From: CAZAAW01 sp964483325 | Lineage (GTDB): Bacteria > Pseudomonadota > Alphaproteobacteria > Rhizobiales > Kaistiaceae | Assembly (NCBI GenBank): GCA_964483325.1 | Contig: CAZAAW010000002.1 | Location: forward strand, 162,302 to 226,301 | DNA length: 64,000 nt | Direction: 5' to 3' | Part shown: piece after piece, positions 16,769 through 26,393 of the stretch | How positions within the stretch are numbered: position 1 is the first letter of the stretch | Layout: every line of letters begins with the position of its first letter | Position numbers and translations under genes: made by a program | Notes under the pieces: generated by a model | What the model saw: the letters and a program-made list of their open reading frames with translations, nothing else | Database searches by the model: none | What the model was told of the DNA's origin: nothing

Positions 16769-18319
16769 TCAGGGCGTCGCCGGAAGCAGAAAATCGCCTT
16801 CCCGGCCCGGCGCCGCGACGGCCGGTCCGTGCTGGACCATGACCGGCGGCTTGGCGCCGCGCGGCAGATATACCACCTCGGTCATCATGCCGGCCATCAT
16901 GTGATAGAGATTGTGGCAGTGGAACAGCCAGGCGCCGGCATTGTCGGCGTCGAAGGCGATGCTCACCGTCTCCGCCGGCGGCACGTCGACAGTGTCGCGC
17001 ATGGCGCCGGCAACGGCGCGGCCGTTGATGCCGACCACCTGGAAGGCATGGCCATGCAGATGCATGGGATGGGCGGTGTCGGTGTCGTTGAGGAGGTCGA
17101 TGGCGACGCGCTGGTCGAGATGCGACCAGAGCGGCCGATGGGCGGCCCATACCTTGTCGTCGAGCGACCAGACATAGGCGGTCATGTCGCCGGTCAGCCG
17201 GACCTGGAAGCGGATGTCGGCCGGCCGCTGCGCCAGCGGCTTCAGCGCCACGAGCTGCTGCTCGAGGGAAAGATCGACAGGCGGCACAGCGATGCTGCAC
17301 AGGCCGCCGAGACGCGGCACCGTCGCGCCGGCGGTGGCGAGGACGATGCCGGTGCGGATGCGGTCGCCCTGCCGGATGGCGAAGATCGGATAGGCGCCCT
17401 GTCCGGGCGGCAGCTCGATGCGGATGTCGAGGCGCTGGCCCATGGCCATCGGGAAGCGCTCGCCGGCGACCGGCACGACCGGCAGGCCGTCGGCGGCCAC
17501 CACCGTTCCCTTCAGCCCGGCGAGGTCGAGCCAGAAGGCGGTGGCGCTGGCGGCATTGATGACCCGCAGGCGCACCCGCCCGCCGGGCTCGACGCGCACC
17601 ACGTCCGGGTCGTCGAGCGTCCGGTCATTGGCGAGATAGGCGTCGAAATCGGTGTCGTGGAGATGGATGCCCGGCGCCCGCTCGGCGCGGGCATTGAGGG
17701 TCCAGGTCCGGTAGTTCAGCCCGCGCAGCCGCCCGGCCGGCGCCTCGACCATGGCGCCCATGACGCCGTGGTCGGTGACCATGCGGCCCGTCATCTCGGC
17801 CAGCAGTTCCGCCGGATCGCGGAAGGTGAAATCATGCAGCAGGACCACGACTTCCTGCTCGTCCGCCTGGACGTCCTCGCGGGTGCGGACGATCAGCGGC
17901 GCCGCCAGCAGCTGCTGCTCCTGAAAGCCGGAATGGGAGTGCATCCAGTGCGTGCCCGGCGCCGGCGCGAAGTCGTAGTCGGCGCTGTCGCCCGGCTCGA
18001 TCAGCGGCACGCCGTGCAGGGCGACGCCGTCCTGGTCCTGTGGCGGCGTCATGCCGTGCCAGTGGATGATTGTCGGGTCGAAGAGGCGGTTGACGACGCG
18101 TACCCGGAAGCGCTCGTCGGGTCCGAGCGTCAGGCCCTGACGGCCGTCCGGGCCGCTGATGCCGAAGACTGTCGCCGCCTTGCCGTTGATGTCGAGGGTG
18201 CGGCGCTCGGCCGTCAGCGTCGCCGGGCTGGCGCCGGCGCGCCCGGCGGGTAGCAGCAGCCCGCCGGCAACGGCGGCGGTGCCGGCAAGGAACTGCCGGC
18301 GCGACAGCGCAGACGACAT
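16769..18319 (-). CDS. Tat-exported multicopper oxidase
   Basis: 516 residues. A twin-arginine signal (SRRQFLAGTAAVAGGLLLPAG) is followed by three cupredoxin domains. All four copper-ligand blocks are present: IIHWHGM, GTHWMHSHSG, HPMHLHGHAFQ and WLFHCHNLYHMMAGMM, so type 1, 2 and 3 copper sites are complete, including the axial Met. Exported folded with copper to the periplasm, it resembles the CopA/CueO group that oxidises Cu(I) or phenolic substrates; which is not decidable here. The start at 18319 has GGAGG 6 bp upstream. It diverges from ffh across about 270 bp. Confidence 0.92.
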   Translation of the reverse strand: MSSALSRRQFLAGTAAVAGGLLLPAGRAGASPATLTAERRTLDINGKAATVFGISGPDGRQGLTLGPDERFRVRVVNRLFDPTIIHWHGMTPPQDQDGVALHGVPLIEPGDSADYDFAPAPGTHWMHSHSGFQEQQLLAAPLIVRTREDVQADEQEVVVLLHDFTFRDPAELLAEMTGRMVTDHGVMGAMVEAPAGRLRGLNYRTWTLNARAERAPGIHLHDTDFDAYLANDRTLDDPDVVRVEPGGRVRLRVINAASATAFWLDLAGLKGTVVAADGLPVVPVAGERFPMAMGQRLDIRIELPPGQGAYPIFAIRQGDRIRTGIVLATAGATVPRLGGLCSIAVPPVDLSLEQQLVALKPLAQRPADIRFQVRLTGDMTAYVWSLDDKVWAAHRPLWSHLDQRVAIDLLNDTDTAHPMHLHGHAFQVVGINGRAVAGAMRDTVDVPPAETVSIAFDADNAGAWLFHCHNLYHMMAGMMTEVVYLPRGAKPPVMVQHGPAVAAPGREGDFLLPATP

Positions 18320-18414
18320 GGGCGCCCTCCTGATGGCGGCAGGTCCGGCGCCATTCTACCCGGTGTACGGCCGCTGAAAACCCGGCCGCGACGCGGCGCA
18401 TCGGCACGCCGGCA

Positions 18415-18443
18415 TTGACTTTTCGGCGCCGATCCGGCTATTG
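18415..18443 (+). promoter_or_regulatory. Candidate sigma-70-type promoter for ffh
   Basis: TTGACT (18415-18420), 17-bp spacer, then CTATTG (18438-18443), about 150 bp upstream of ffh. The -35 matches the consensus at five of six positions and the -10 is weak. It is the best match in the MCO-ffh divergent interval. Prediction only. Confidence 0.4.
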
Positions 18444-18593
18444 GCCGCCGACTCTCATCCTGTTGAGACGACGAAAACCGAGCCGCCGACCGGGACCCGA
18501 TCCCGGAGGTCAACGTCCGCCAGCGCGTTGCGCCCGCGGGCGCCGTATCCCATTTTGGGGTCCAGATCATTCCTCTGGACCTGGACACAGCGC

Positions 18594-20120
<1,527 letters not shown>

Positions 20121-20176
20121 ACGCAAGACCTCAAGAGCCAACCAGGGCCGCGCGCGGCCCGATCGTGGAGTAGACA

Positions 20177-20521
20177 ATGTCCCTGAAGATCCGCCTCGCC
20201 CGCGCCGGCGCCAAGAAGAAGCCGTTCTACCGCATCGTCGTCGCCGACAGCCGCGCACCGCGTGACGGCCGCTTCATCGAGAAGCTCGGCACCTTCAACC
20301 CGCTGCTGCCGGACGACTCGGCCGACCGCGTCAAGCTCGATGCCGAGCGCATCCAGCATTGGCTGTCGGTCGGGGCGCTGCCGACGGACCGCGTCCTGCG
20401 CTTCCTCGCCGCGGCCGGCATCCGCACCCGCGAGCAGCGCAACAATCCGGAGAAGGCGCAGCCGGGTAAGAAGGCGCAGGAACGCGCTGCCACCCGCGCG
20501 ACGGCCGGCGCCGAGGGCTGA
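20177..20521 (+). CDS. rpsP: 30S ribosomal protein S16
   Basis: 114 residues. MSLKIRLARAGAKKKPFYRIVVADSRAPRDGRFIEKLGTFNPL is the nearly invariant S16 start; DRVKLDAERIQHWLSVGALPTDRV follows. The C-terminal tail from about residue 85 is the usual Lys/Ala-rich alphaproteobacterial extension. S16 is needed for assembly of the 30S body. It lies 56 bp after ffh with GGAG just upstream and is followed by rimM, the standard operon order. Confidence 0.97.
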   Translation: MSLKIRLARAGAKKKPFYRIVVADSRAPRDGRFIEKLGTFNPLLPDDSADRVKLDAERIQHWLSVGALPTDRVLRFLAAAGIRTREQRNNPEKAQPGKKAQERAATRATAGAEG

Positions 20522-20568
20522 GCCCTCGGCCCGACCGGTGCCGCCCGACGGCGTCATGGCGGTTTCCC

Positions 20569-21081
20569 ATGGCGGATTCCATCGTCATTGCCCGGATCGG
20601 CGCTCCGCATGGCGTGCGGGGCGAGGTCCGGCTGAAGCTGTTCGCGGCGGACCCGGCGGCGCTGCAGGATTACGGTCCGCTGCGGTCGCGCGACGGGCGT
20701 GAATTCACCGTCACCGCCATGCGCCCGGCAAGCGGGGCGTCGCCCGACATGCTGGTCGTGCGCCTAGCCGGCGTCGCCGACCGCACGGCGGCGGAAGCGC
20801 TGACCAATCTCGACCTCATGGTCGACCGCGACCGGCTGCCGCCGCCGGACGAGGACGATTTCTACCAGGCCGACCTGATCGGGCTTGCCGCCATGACCGC
20901 CGACGGCGCCCGCCTCGGCACCATTATCGCGGTGCCCAATTATGGGGCGGGAGATCTCCTGGAGATCGCCCCGCCGCAGGGGCAGACGCTGCTCGTTCCC
21001 TTCACGCGCGCCATCGTGCCGGTGGTCGACATCGCCGGCGGACGGGTGGTGATCGATCCGCCGGAGGGCCTGCTTGACTGA
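20569..21081 (+). CDS. rimM: Ribosome maturation factor RimM
   Basis: 170 residues. RimM assists 30S assembly by binding S19 near 16S helix 33b. Seen: IVIARIGAPHGVRGEVRLKLF (N-terminal RimM barrel), then the PRC-barrel part beginning at DDFYQADLIGLAAMTADGARLGTI and VPNYGAGDLLEI, and the terminal LVPFTRAIVPVVDIAGGRVVIDPPEGLLD. It sits between rpsP and trmD and overlaps trmD by 8 bp, which suggests coupled translation. Confidence 0.95.
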   Translation: MADSIVIARIGAPHGVRGEVRLKLFAADPAALQDYGPLRSRDGREFTVTAMRPASGASPDMLVVRLAGVADRTAAEALTNLDLMVDRDRLPPPDEDDFYQADLIGLAAMTADGARLGTIIAVPNYGAGDLLEIAPPQGQTLLVPFTRAIVPVVDIAGGRVVIDPPEGLLD

Positions 21082-21796
21082 GCCCGAAGCCGCCGGCGCG
21101 CCGCCCTTTGCCGCGACCGTCCTGACGCTCTTTCCGGAGATGTTTCCCGGACCGCTCGGCATCAGCCTCGCCGGCCGGGCGCTCGAGGACGGGAAGTGGT
21201 CGCTGGAGGTGCGCAACATCCGCGACTCGGCCACCAGCCGGCACCGCAATGTCGACGACACGCCGGCCGGCGGCGGCGCCGGCATGGTGCTGCGCGCCGA
21301 TATCCTCGCCGCTGCCATCGATGCCGCCTCGCCCGCCGGTGACAGCCGACCGCGCTGGCTGATGAGCCCACGCGGCGCGCCGCTGACCCAGGCGATGGTG
21401 CGACAGCTCGCGGCGGGGCCGGGCGTCGTCCTTGTCGCCGGGCGGTTCGAGGGCGTCGACGAGCGGGTGATCGAGGCGCGGCAGCTCATGGAAGTATCGA
21501 TCGGCGACTATGTCCTCTCCGGTGGCGAGCTGGCGGCGATGGTCGTGCTCGATGCCGCCATACGCCTCCTTCCGGGCGTCATGGGCAATGTCGAGTCCGG
21601 CGTGACGGAGAGCTTCGAGGACGGGCTCCTGGAGCATCCGCACTACACCCGGCCGCAGGTCTTCGAAGGCCGGCCGATCCCGGAAATCCTGTTGTCCGGC
21701 GATCATGCCAGGATCGCCGCCTGGCGCCGCGCCGAGGCGGAGGCCCTGACGCGGCGGCGCCGGCCGGACCTCCTTCCTCGCAAGCGTGAGGACTGA
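21074..21796 (+). CDS. trmD: tRNA (guanine(37)-N1)-methyltransferase
   Basis: 240 residues, a SPOUT-class knotted methyltransferase that makes m1G37 in tRNA to prevent frameshifting. Seen: TVLTLFPEMFPGPLGISLAGRAL, the DDTPAGGGAGMVLRADIL loop, the SAM-knot region VLVAGRFEGVDERVIE, SIGDYVLSGGELAAMVV, and the interdomain RPQVFEGRPIPEILLSGDHARIAAWRR. The start is a TTG at 21074, within rimM, with GGAGG at 21063-21067. Confidence 0.95.
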   Translation: MTEPEAAGAPPFAATVLTLFPEMFPGPLGISLAGRALEDGKWSLEVRNIRDSATSRHRNVDDTPAGGGAGMVLRADILAAAIDAASPAGDSRPRWLMSPRGAPLTQAMVRQLAAGPGVVLVAGRFEGVDERVIEARQLMEVSIGDYVLSGGELAAMVVLDAAIRLLPGVMGNVESGVTESFEDGLLEHPHYTRPQVFEGRPIPEILLSGDHARIAAWRRAEAEALTRRRRPDLLPRKRED

Positions 21797-21797
21797 C

Positions 21798-22355
21798 ATG
21801 CCGAGCGAGATGGAGAAGATGATCGCCGGTGAGCTCTATCGCCCGGGCGACCCGGAAATCCAGGCCGCTGCCACGGCGGCCAAGGCGTGGATGGTGCGCT
21901 ACAACGCGTCGCTGGGGCAGGGTGCCCATGAACGGCGCGCGCTGCTGCGCGAACGGCTGGGCGCCGTGGGTCACGGTGCCACCATCCGGCCGCCCTTCCA
22001 CTGCGACTTCGGCAGCAACATCCATGTCGGCGCCAATGTCTTCCTGAACTACAATTGCGTCATCCTCGACGTGGCGCCCGTGACGATCGGCGACGATACG
22101 CAGATCGGACCGGGCGTGCAGATCTTCGCCGCCGACCATCCGCGCGATCCGGCGTTGCGTGCCGCCGGGCTGGAGCTCGGCCGGCCGGTCACCATCGGGC
22201 GCAATGTCTGGATCGGCGGCGGCGCCATCCTCCTGCCGGGCGTGACGGTCGGCGACGACGCCATCATCGGTGCCGGCAGCGTCGTGACGCGCGACGTCGC
22301 GGTGGGGGCGACAGTCGTCGGCAATCCGGCGCGGCCTGTGCGCGCATCGCCCTGA
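21798..22355 (+). CDS. Sugar O-acetyltransferase (maltose acetyltransferase family)
   Basis: 185 residues. The Mac N-terminal region (MPSEMEKMIAGELYRPGDPEIQ) is followed by left-handed beta-helix hexapeptide repeats, including NIHVGANVFLNYNCVILDVAPVTIGDD, QIFAADHPRDPALRAAGLE (catalytic His in ADHP), GRNVWIGGGAILLPGVTVGDDAIIGAGSVVTRDV and the NPARP end. It transfers acetyl from acetyl-CoA to a sugar or related thiogalactoside-type acceptor. ATG 21798 starts 1 bp after the trmD stop, with GTGAGG upstream; a GTG at 21786 is an alternative. Placement inside the translation operon is probably incidental. Confidence 0.88.
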   Translation: MPSEMEKMIAGELYRPGDPEIQAAATAAKAWMVRYNASLGQGAHERRALLRERLGAVGHGATIRPPFHCDFGSNIHVGANVFLNYNCVILDVAPVTIGDDTQIGPGVQIFAADHPRDPALRAAGLELGRPVTIGRNVWIGGGAILLPGVTVGDDAIIGAGSVVTRDVAVGATVVGNPARPVRASP

Positions 22356-22498
22356 AACGGCATCACGAAACGGCCATCAGGTTATCGACAAGGCAGATCA
22401 AAACCTGTAAGGAACCGGCCGGTTTTCCCAGACGCAGTTGGCTTGCGGCCGGATCTTCCGTGCGCCGCGCCGGTTTAGCCAGGAAAGGCTCAAGCCCC

Positions 22499-22879
22499 AT
22501 GGACATTATTCAGCAGCTCGAGAAAGAGCAGGCCGAGAAGGTTGCCGCGCAGCGCGCCGTGCCGGAATTCGCGCCCGGCGACACCGTCAAGGTGAACGTC
22601 CGCGTGACCGAAGGGACGCGCACCCGCGTCCAGGCCTATGAGGGGGTCTGCATCGCCCGCTCCGGCGGCGGCCTCAACGAGAGCTTCACCGTCCGCAAGA
22701 TTTCCTACGGCGAGGGCGTCGAGCGCGTCTTCCCGGTCTATTCGCCGCAGATCGACTCCATCCAGGTCGTGCGGCGCGGCAAGGTCCGCCGGGCGAAGCT
22801 TTATTATCTGCGCGCCCTGCGCGGCAAGTCGGCCCGCATCACCGAGAAGCAGGACCGCACCGCCAAGGCCGGCGCCTGA
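22499..22879 (+). CDS. rplS: 50S ribosomal protein L19
   Basis: 126 residues. The L19 motifs PEFAPGDTVKVNVRVTEGTRTRVQAYEGVCIAR, SFTVRKISYGEGVERVFPVYSP and RRGKVRRAKLYYLRALRGKSARI are all present. L19 lies at the 30S-50S interface. ATG 22499 follows GGAAAGG at modest spacing. A longer in-frame extension to 22055 is the shadow of the acetyltransferase gene. It is the last gene of the translation block; a hairpin overlapping the convergent gene's stop follows. Confidence 0.97.
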   Translation: MDIIQQLEKEQAEKVAAQRAVPEFAPGDTVKVNVRVTEGTRTRVQAYEGVCIARSGGGLNESFTVRKISYGEGVERVFPVYSPQIDSIQVVRRGKVRRAKLYYLRALRGKSARITEKQDRTAKAGA

Positions 22880-22891
22880 TCGGAGCCTGAC

Positions 22892-22910
22892 CCGGCCGCT
22901 CAGCGGCCGG
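22892..22910. terminator. Hairpin at the rplS / NAGPA-gene convergence
   Basis: CCGGCCGCT (22892-22900), a single C, then AGCGGCCGG (22902-22910): a perfect 9-bp stem. The stop codon of the minus-strand gene (22900-22902) lies at the tip of the hairpin. It has no T-tract, so it may be a weak terminator or a 3'-end stabiliser. Confidence 0.5.
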
Positions 22911-23733
22911 TTACCACGCCGATGATCGGGCCGAGCGGATAGGCGGAGCCCGCATATCCGAGTTCCGGCGCGAAGAAGCTGGATATCGTGCCGTCGAGGA
23001 ACAGCGCGTCGGCGCAGCCGAGGCGATCGCGGAAGAGTTGCGCGAAGGCGTAGAAGGTCACAGGCTCCTCCGACAGGGCGAAGACCGCCGTATGCCGGTC
23101 GCGCATGCCGACGCCGTCGCGGATCTTGCGCGACGTGCCGTCGGCCAGGAAGCGCGGGTGCAGCTTGCCGTCGATGACCAGCATCGGTCCGGACTGGGTG
23201 GCGAAGGCCGCCGCCGGCTTGCGGCGCAGATAGGCGCCGGTCTCGAGGACGCCGCCTTGGCCGTCGCCCCAGTAGAAGACGCCGTTCGGCTTGAGGTGGA
23301 AATTGCCCCAGCCGTTGCGCGTATTGGCCGCCTTCAGCTCGTCGCCGTTCTCGACATAAAGGCCGACCGGTCCGCGGTCGTCATTGTACATGCCGCCATT
23401 GACGGCGAAGGCGAGCTGCTCGCCGCGCGCCGACAGGGCGTCCGAGAGAGAGCGGAACGAGCCGAAAGGCGCGCCGTCGCCGCTGCGCAGGAAGAGCCGC
23501 AGGTCGGCGGTGCGCAGGTCGATCGTGCACACCGAGTAATGTGCGCCGTCATGGTCGAGGCGCTCGCAGGTGACGCCGGCGGCGGGCTCGGCATGGGCCG
23601 CCGCGGCCGGCAGGGCCAGTCCGGCCAGCATGGCCGCGGCTGCCGCGCGGCGGCTGCGCGGGCTCGCCAGGCCGGCGCATAATGCCGCCAGCGCGGCAAT
23701 TGTCCGGCGTGGTCTGGGCTGATATGAGAACAT
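22900..23733 (-). CDS. Phosphodiester glycosidase (NAGPA/DUF2233) family secreted protein
   Basis: 277 residues. After a long basic then hydrophobic N-terminus (signal peptide ending near AAAAHA|EPAAG), the protein has the DUF2233 layout: VNGGMYNDDRGPVGLYVENG, NFHLKPNGVFYW, FATQSGPMLVIDGKLHPRF, RDRHTAVFALS and CADALFLDGTISSFFAPELG. The family includes the human uncovering enzyme and phosphodiester glycosidases; bacterial substrates are mostly unknown. The start ATG 23733 has no clear ribosome-binding site; ATG 23631 (MLAGLALPAAAAHA) would give a more compact signal peptide and is a real alternative. Its stop lies in a hairpin. Confidence 0.85.
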   Translation of the reverse strand: MFSYQPRPRRTIAALAALCAGLASPRSRRAAAAAMLAGLALPAAAAHAEPAAGVTCERLDHDGAHYSVCTIDLRTADLRLFLRSGDGAPFGSFRSLSDALSARGEQLAFAVNGGMYNDDRGPVGLYVENGDELKAANTRNGWGNFHLKPNGVFYWGDGQGGVLETGAYLRRKPAAAFATQSGPMLVIDGKLHPRFLADGTSRKIRDGVGMRDRHTAVFALSEEPVTFYAFAQLFRDRLGCADALFLDGTISSFFAPELGYAGSAYPLGPIIGVVTGR

Positions 23734-23941
23734 TTATGATCTCGGTCGCGGTTTCAGAGGGTTCGGCTCGATTTGCCGGCGGATGCGGTGCGCAGGCGCG
23801 GGCCGGCGTCGCCCTGGACGACCGTGCGCGCCTGCCGTGGCGGTTCCTCGCCCGGCATATGACGGTCGACGGCATCCTTACGGGCGCGCCGACGCGCCCG
23901 GCGAAGGCCGGCTGAACCGATCTGCCGCAGCACCGGTGCAT

Positions 23942-23960
23942 GTGACCGGGTTGCGGTCAC
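23942..23960. promoter_or_regulatory. Palindromic operator candidate upstream of leuC
   Basis: GTGACC, 7 bp, GGTCAC: a perfect 6-bp inverted repeat whose end is 24 bp before the leuC ATG. Position fits a repressor site or a leader hairpin. No regulator is identified; the leader contains no obvious leucine-rich attenuator peptide. Confidence 0.35.
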
Positions 23961-23984
23961 CCATCTCCCGGTACGGATACTGCC

Positions 23985-25394
23985 ATGAGCAAGCCCAAGA
24001 CGCTGTATGACAAGATCTGGGACGACCATGTCGTCGACCAGGCCGATGACGGCACCTGCGTTCTCTATATCGACCGCCATCTCGTCCACGAGGTGACGTC
24101 GCCCCAGGCGTTCGAGGGGCTGCGTCTTGCCGGACGGGCGGTACATGCGCCGCAGAAGACTCTCGCTGTCGTCGATCACAACGTTCCCACCACCGATCGC
24201 ACGCATGGCATCGCCGATCCCGAATCGGCCCTGCAGGTGGCGACCTTATCCAAGAACGCCGCCGATTTCGGGGTCGAGTACTATAACGAGCTCGACCACC
24301 GCCAGGGCATCGTGCACATCGTCGGTCCCGAGCAGGGCTTCACCCTGCCGGGCATGACGATCGTCTGCGGCGACAGCCATACCTCGACGCATGGCGCTTT
24401 CGGCGCGCTGGCGCACGGCATCGGCACGTCGGAAGTCGAGCACGTCCTGGCGACGCAGACGCTGATCCAGCGCAAGGCCAAGAACATGCGCGTCTCGGTC
24501 GACGGCAAGCTGCCGGACGGCGTGACCGCCAAGGACGTCATCCTCGCCATCATCGGCGAGATCGGCACCGCCGGCGGCACCGGCCATGTGCTGGAATATG
24601 CCGGCGAAGCCATCCGCTCGCTGTCGATGGAAGGCCGCATGACGGTCTGCAACATGTCGATCGAAGGCGGCGCCCGCGCCGGGCTGATCGCCCCCGACGA
24701 GAAGACCTTCGCCTATATCCAGGGGCGGCCGAAGGCGCCGCAGGGCGCCGCCCTGGAACGGGCGCTGCGTTACTGGGAGACGCTGCATTCCGACGAGGGC
24801 GCCCATTTCGACAAGGAGGTGCGCCTCGACGCCGCCGCGCTGCCGCCGCTGGTGACCTGGGGCACCAGCCCGGAAGACGTGGTGTCGATCACCGGCGTCG
24901 TCCCCAACCCGGACGATATCGAGGACGAGGCCAAGCGCGCCAGCAAATGGCGGGCGCTGGACTATATCGGCCTGACGCCGGGTACTCGCGTGCAGGACAT
25001 CACCATCAACCGCGTCTTCCTCGGCTCGTGCACCAATGGCCGCATCGAGGACCTGCGCGCCGCCGCCAAGATCGTCGAGGGCCGCCGGGTCCATGACAGC
25101 GTCAACGCCATCGTCGTTCCCGGCTCGGGCCTGGTGAAGGAGCAGGCGGAGAGCGAAGGTCTCGACAGGATCTTCATCGCCGCCGGCTTCGAGTGGCGTG
25201 AGCCGGGCTGCTCGATGTGCCTCGCCATGAATGCCGACCGCCTGTCGCCGGGCGAGCGCTGCGCCTCCACCTCGAACCGCAATTTCGAGGGCCGGCAGGG
25301 CTTCAAGGGCCGCACGCATCTCGTGTCGCCGGCGATGGCGGCGGCGGCGGCGATCGCCGGCCGCTTCGTCGACGTGCGCGACTGGCGCAGCTAG
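23985..25394 (+). CDS. leuC: 3-isopropylmalate dehydratase large subunit
   Basis: 469 residues, the standard LeuC length. It carries the 4Fe-4S cluster that, with LeuD, isomerises isopropylmalate. Cluster cysteines are Cys349 (GSCTNGR), Cys409 and Cys412 (CSMCLAMN). Other family motifs: YIDRHLVHEVTSPQAFEGLR, VDHNVPTTDR, CGDSHTSTHGAFGALAHGIG and GRTHLVSPAMAAAAAIAGRF. It starts at ATG 23985. A strong rho-independent terminator follows. leuD is about 9.7 kb upstream on the other strand. Confidence 0.97.
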   Translation: MSKPKTLYDKIWDDHVVDQADDGTCVLYIDRHLVHEVTSPQAFEGLRLAGRAVHAPQKTLAVVDHNVPTTDRTHGIADPESALQVATLSKNAADFGVEYYNELDHRQGIVHIVGPEQGFTLPGMTIVCGDSHTSTHGAFGALAHGIGTSEVEHVLATQTLIQRKAKNMRVSVDGKLPDGVTAKDVILAIIGEIGTAGGTGHVLEYAGEAIRSLSMEGRMTVCNMSIEGGARAGLIAPDEKTFAYIQGRPKAPQGAALERALRYWETLHSDEGAHFDKEVRLDAAALPPLVTWGTSPEDVVSITGVVPNPDDIEDEAKRASKWRALDYIGLTPGTRVQDITINRVFLGSCTNGRIEDLRAAAKIVEGRRVHDSVNAIVVPGSGLVKEQAESEGLDRIFIAAGFEWREPGCSMCLAMNADRLSPGERCASTSNRNFEGRQGFKGRTHLVSPAMAAAAAIAGRFVDVRDWRS

Positions 25395-25410
25395 GCCGAT
25401 CCGGATCGGA

Positions 25411-25455
25411 CAAAAAAGGCCCCGGAGCTTCTCCGGGGCCTTTCGCATTTTCGGA
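25411..25455. terminator. Rho-independent terminator after leuC (bidirectional)
   Basis: Hairpin at 25418-25440: GGCCCCGGAG, loop CTT-like, CTCCGGGGCC. It is flanked by AAAAAA on the left, a U-run for the opposite strand, and TTTCGCATTTTC on the right. It separates leuC from the convergent small secreted-protein gene. Confidence 0.9.
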
Positions 25456-25468
25456 CCGGCCGTCCCGG

Positions 25469-25726
25469 TCAGTAGCGCCGGTGATGGTGGCGCGGCGGGT
25501 GCCAGTTATGGCGCACCTTCACCCAATGGCATTCCCGCCCGACGACGACCCGCACCCGGTGGTGATGGCGCCATTTCCAGCGGATGACCGGTTCGCAGAC
25601 GCGCACGCGTTCGTAGCGGGAATGGTGATGGTCGCGCGAACGCGCCTCGGCGCTGCCGCTGGTGGCGAGAAGCCCGCCGCCTAGGACGAGGGCGGTGGAG
25701 ACGGCGATCAAGGTCTTCTTCAACAT
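25469..25726 (-). CDS. Small secreted His/Arg-rich protein, two-cysteine family (copy 1)
   Basis: 85 residues. The signal peptide MLKKTLIAVSTALVLGGGLLATSGSAEA|RS is followed by a short mature region dominated by His and Arg. It contains VCEPVIRWKW...VVVGRECHWVKVR, the same pattern as two neighbouring genes (25921-26175 and 27562-27843): V-C-x-P-V, aromatic/Lys, V-x-V-G-x-x-C-x-x-V-x-V-R. The two cysteines about 25 residues apart probably form a disulfide. The terminal HHHRRY cluster could bind metal or anionic surface polymers; that is inference. No clear ribosome-binding site. Function unknown. Confidence 0.75.
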   Translation of the reverse strand: MLKKTLIAVSTALVLGGGLLATSGSAEARSRDHHHSRYERVRVCEPVIRWKWRHHHRVRVVVGRECHWVKVRHNWHPPRHHHRRY

Positions 25727-25841
25727 GGGGTTTTGCTACCCTGCCAGAAGCCCCCCTTTTGGGCTCGGCGCCGTCCGCCCATGTTGCGGACGGCTCGGAT
25801 GGAACGGCCGAGCCCATGATCTCCGTCGCGAGGTCAGGGTG

Positions 25842-25882
25842 AAAATGCGAAACCGGCCCCGTGGAGATCTCCACGGGGCCGG
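25842..25882 (-). terminator. Rho-independent terminator with a 30-bp perfect palindrome
   Basis: CCGGCCCCGTGGAGA and its exact reverse complement occupy 25853-25882. On the minus strand it is followed by TTTCGCATTTTC, the same 12-nt tail that follows the leuC hairpin. It terminates the small secreted-protein gene at 25921-26175. Confidence 0.85.
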
Positions 25883-25920
25883 CTCGGGGTTCTCAGACGG
25901 GCTCCCGCAGGAGCCGGATC

Positions 25921-26175
25921 TCAGTAACCGTAGTGGTGATGACGGCGGTGATGGTTGCGCACCTGCACCCAGTCGCAGCGCTCGCCGACCTTGACCTTGA
26001 TCCGCTTCCACTCGTAGTGGCGGTACACCCACTTCCAGTCGAACACCGGCTTGCAGACCTTGACGACGCGGACACGGTCGGGATGCCAGCCGGCCGAAGC
26101 GGTGGTGGTCATGCCGCCGAGGGAGCCGGCCATGATGGCGACGGTGGCGGCGGCGATGATGCTCTTCTTGAACAT
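25921..26175 (-). CDS. Small secreted two-cysteine protein (copy 2)
   Basis: 84 residues. The signal peptide MFKKSIIAAATVAIMAGSLGG...ASA|GWHP precedes VCKPVFDWKW...IKVKVGERCDWVQVR and a His-rich end (HHRRHHHYGY). It is the closest relative of the copy at 25469-25726. ATG 26175 is chosen over 26241 because it opens the signal peptide and has AAAGGAAAG upstream. It diverges from the HWE kinase gene; the interval holds a GTTC-N7-GTTC box. Function unknown; no family name recognised. Confidence 0.8.
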   Translation of the reverse strand: MFKKSIIAAATVAIMAGSLGGMTTTASAGWHPDRVRVVKVCKPVFDWKWVYRHYEWKRIKVKVGERCDWVQVRNHHRRHHHYGY

Positions 26176-26282
26176 GGGCTTTCCTTTCGGTCGGATCGTG
26201 TTGATCTCTATCGGGTGCGGTATCTCCAACCGCGATGGCACCCGTTCTACGATCCGGCCGCTGAACTCACCCTGATGCCGGC

Positions 26283-26297
26283 GTTCAACTGACGTTC
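26283..26297 (+). promoter_or_regulatory. Candidate LexA (SOS) box
   Basis: GTTCAACTGACGTTC fits the alphaproteobacterial LexA consensus GTTC-N7-GTTC exactly at all eight fixed positions. It lies about 97 bp upstream of the kinase gene and about 108 bp upstream of the divergent small secreted-protein gene. About one match is expected by chance in a window of this size and composition, so function is uncertain. An inverted repeat CGAACAG-N12-CTGTTCG follows at 26303-26328. Confidence 0.35.
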
Positions 26298-26393
26298 ATC
26301 CTCGAACAGCCGCTGCCAAGTCTGTTCGGGACGGTATGTCTTCATACAGACGCAACCGCTGCACGCCGCTAGCGTTCCGTTCCGTCGGTACGA

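Noticed and set aside
23736..23915. Possible small gene between the NAGPA gene and leuC
   Set aside because: No ribosome-binding site, no recognisable pattern, and it overlaps the divergent control region.
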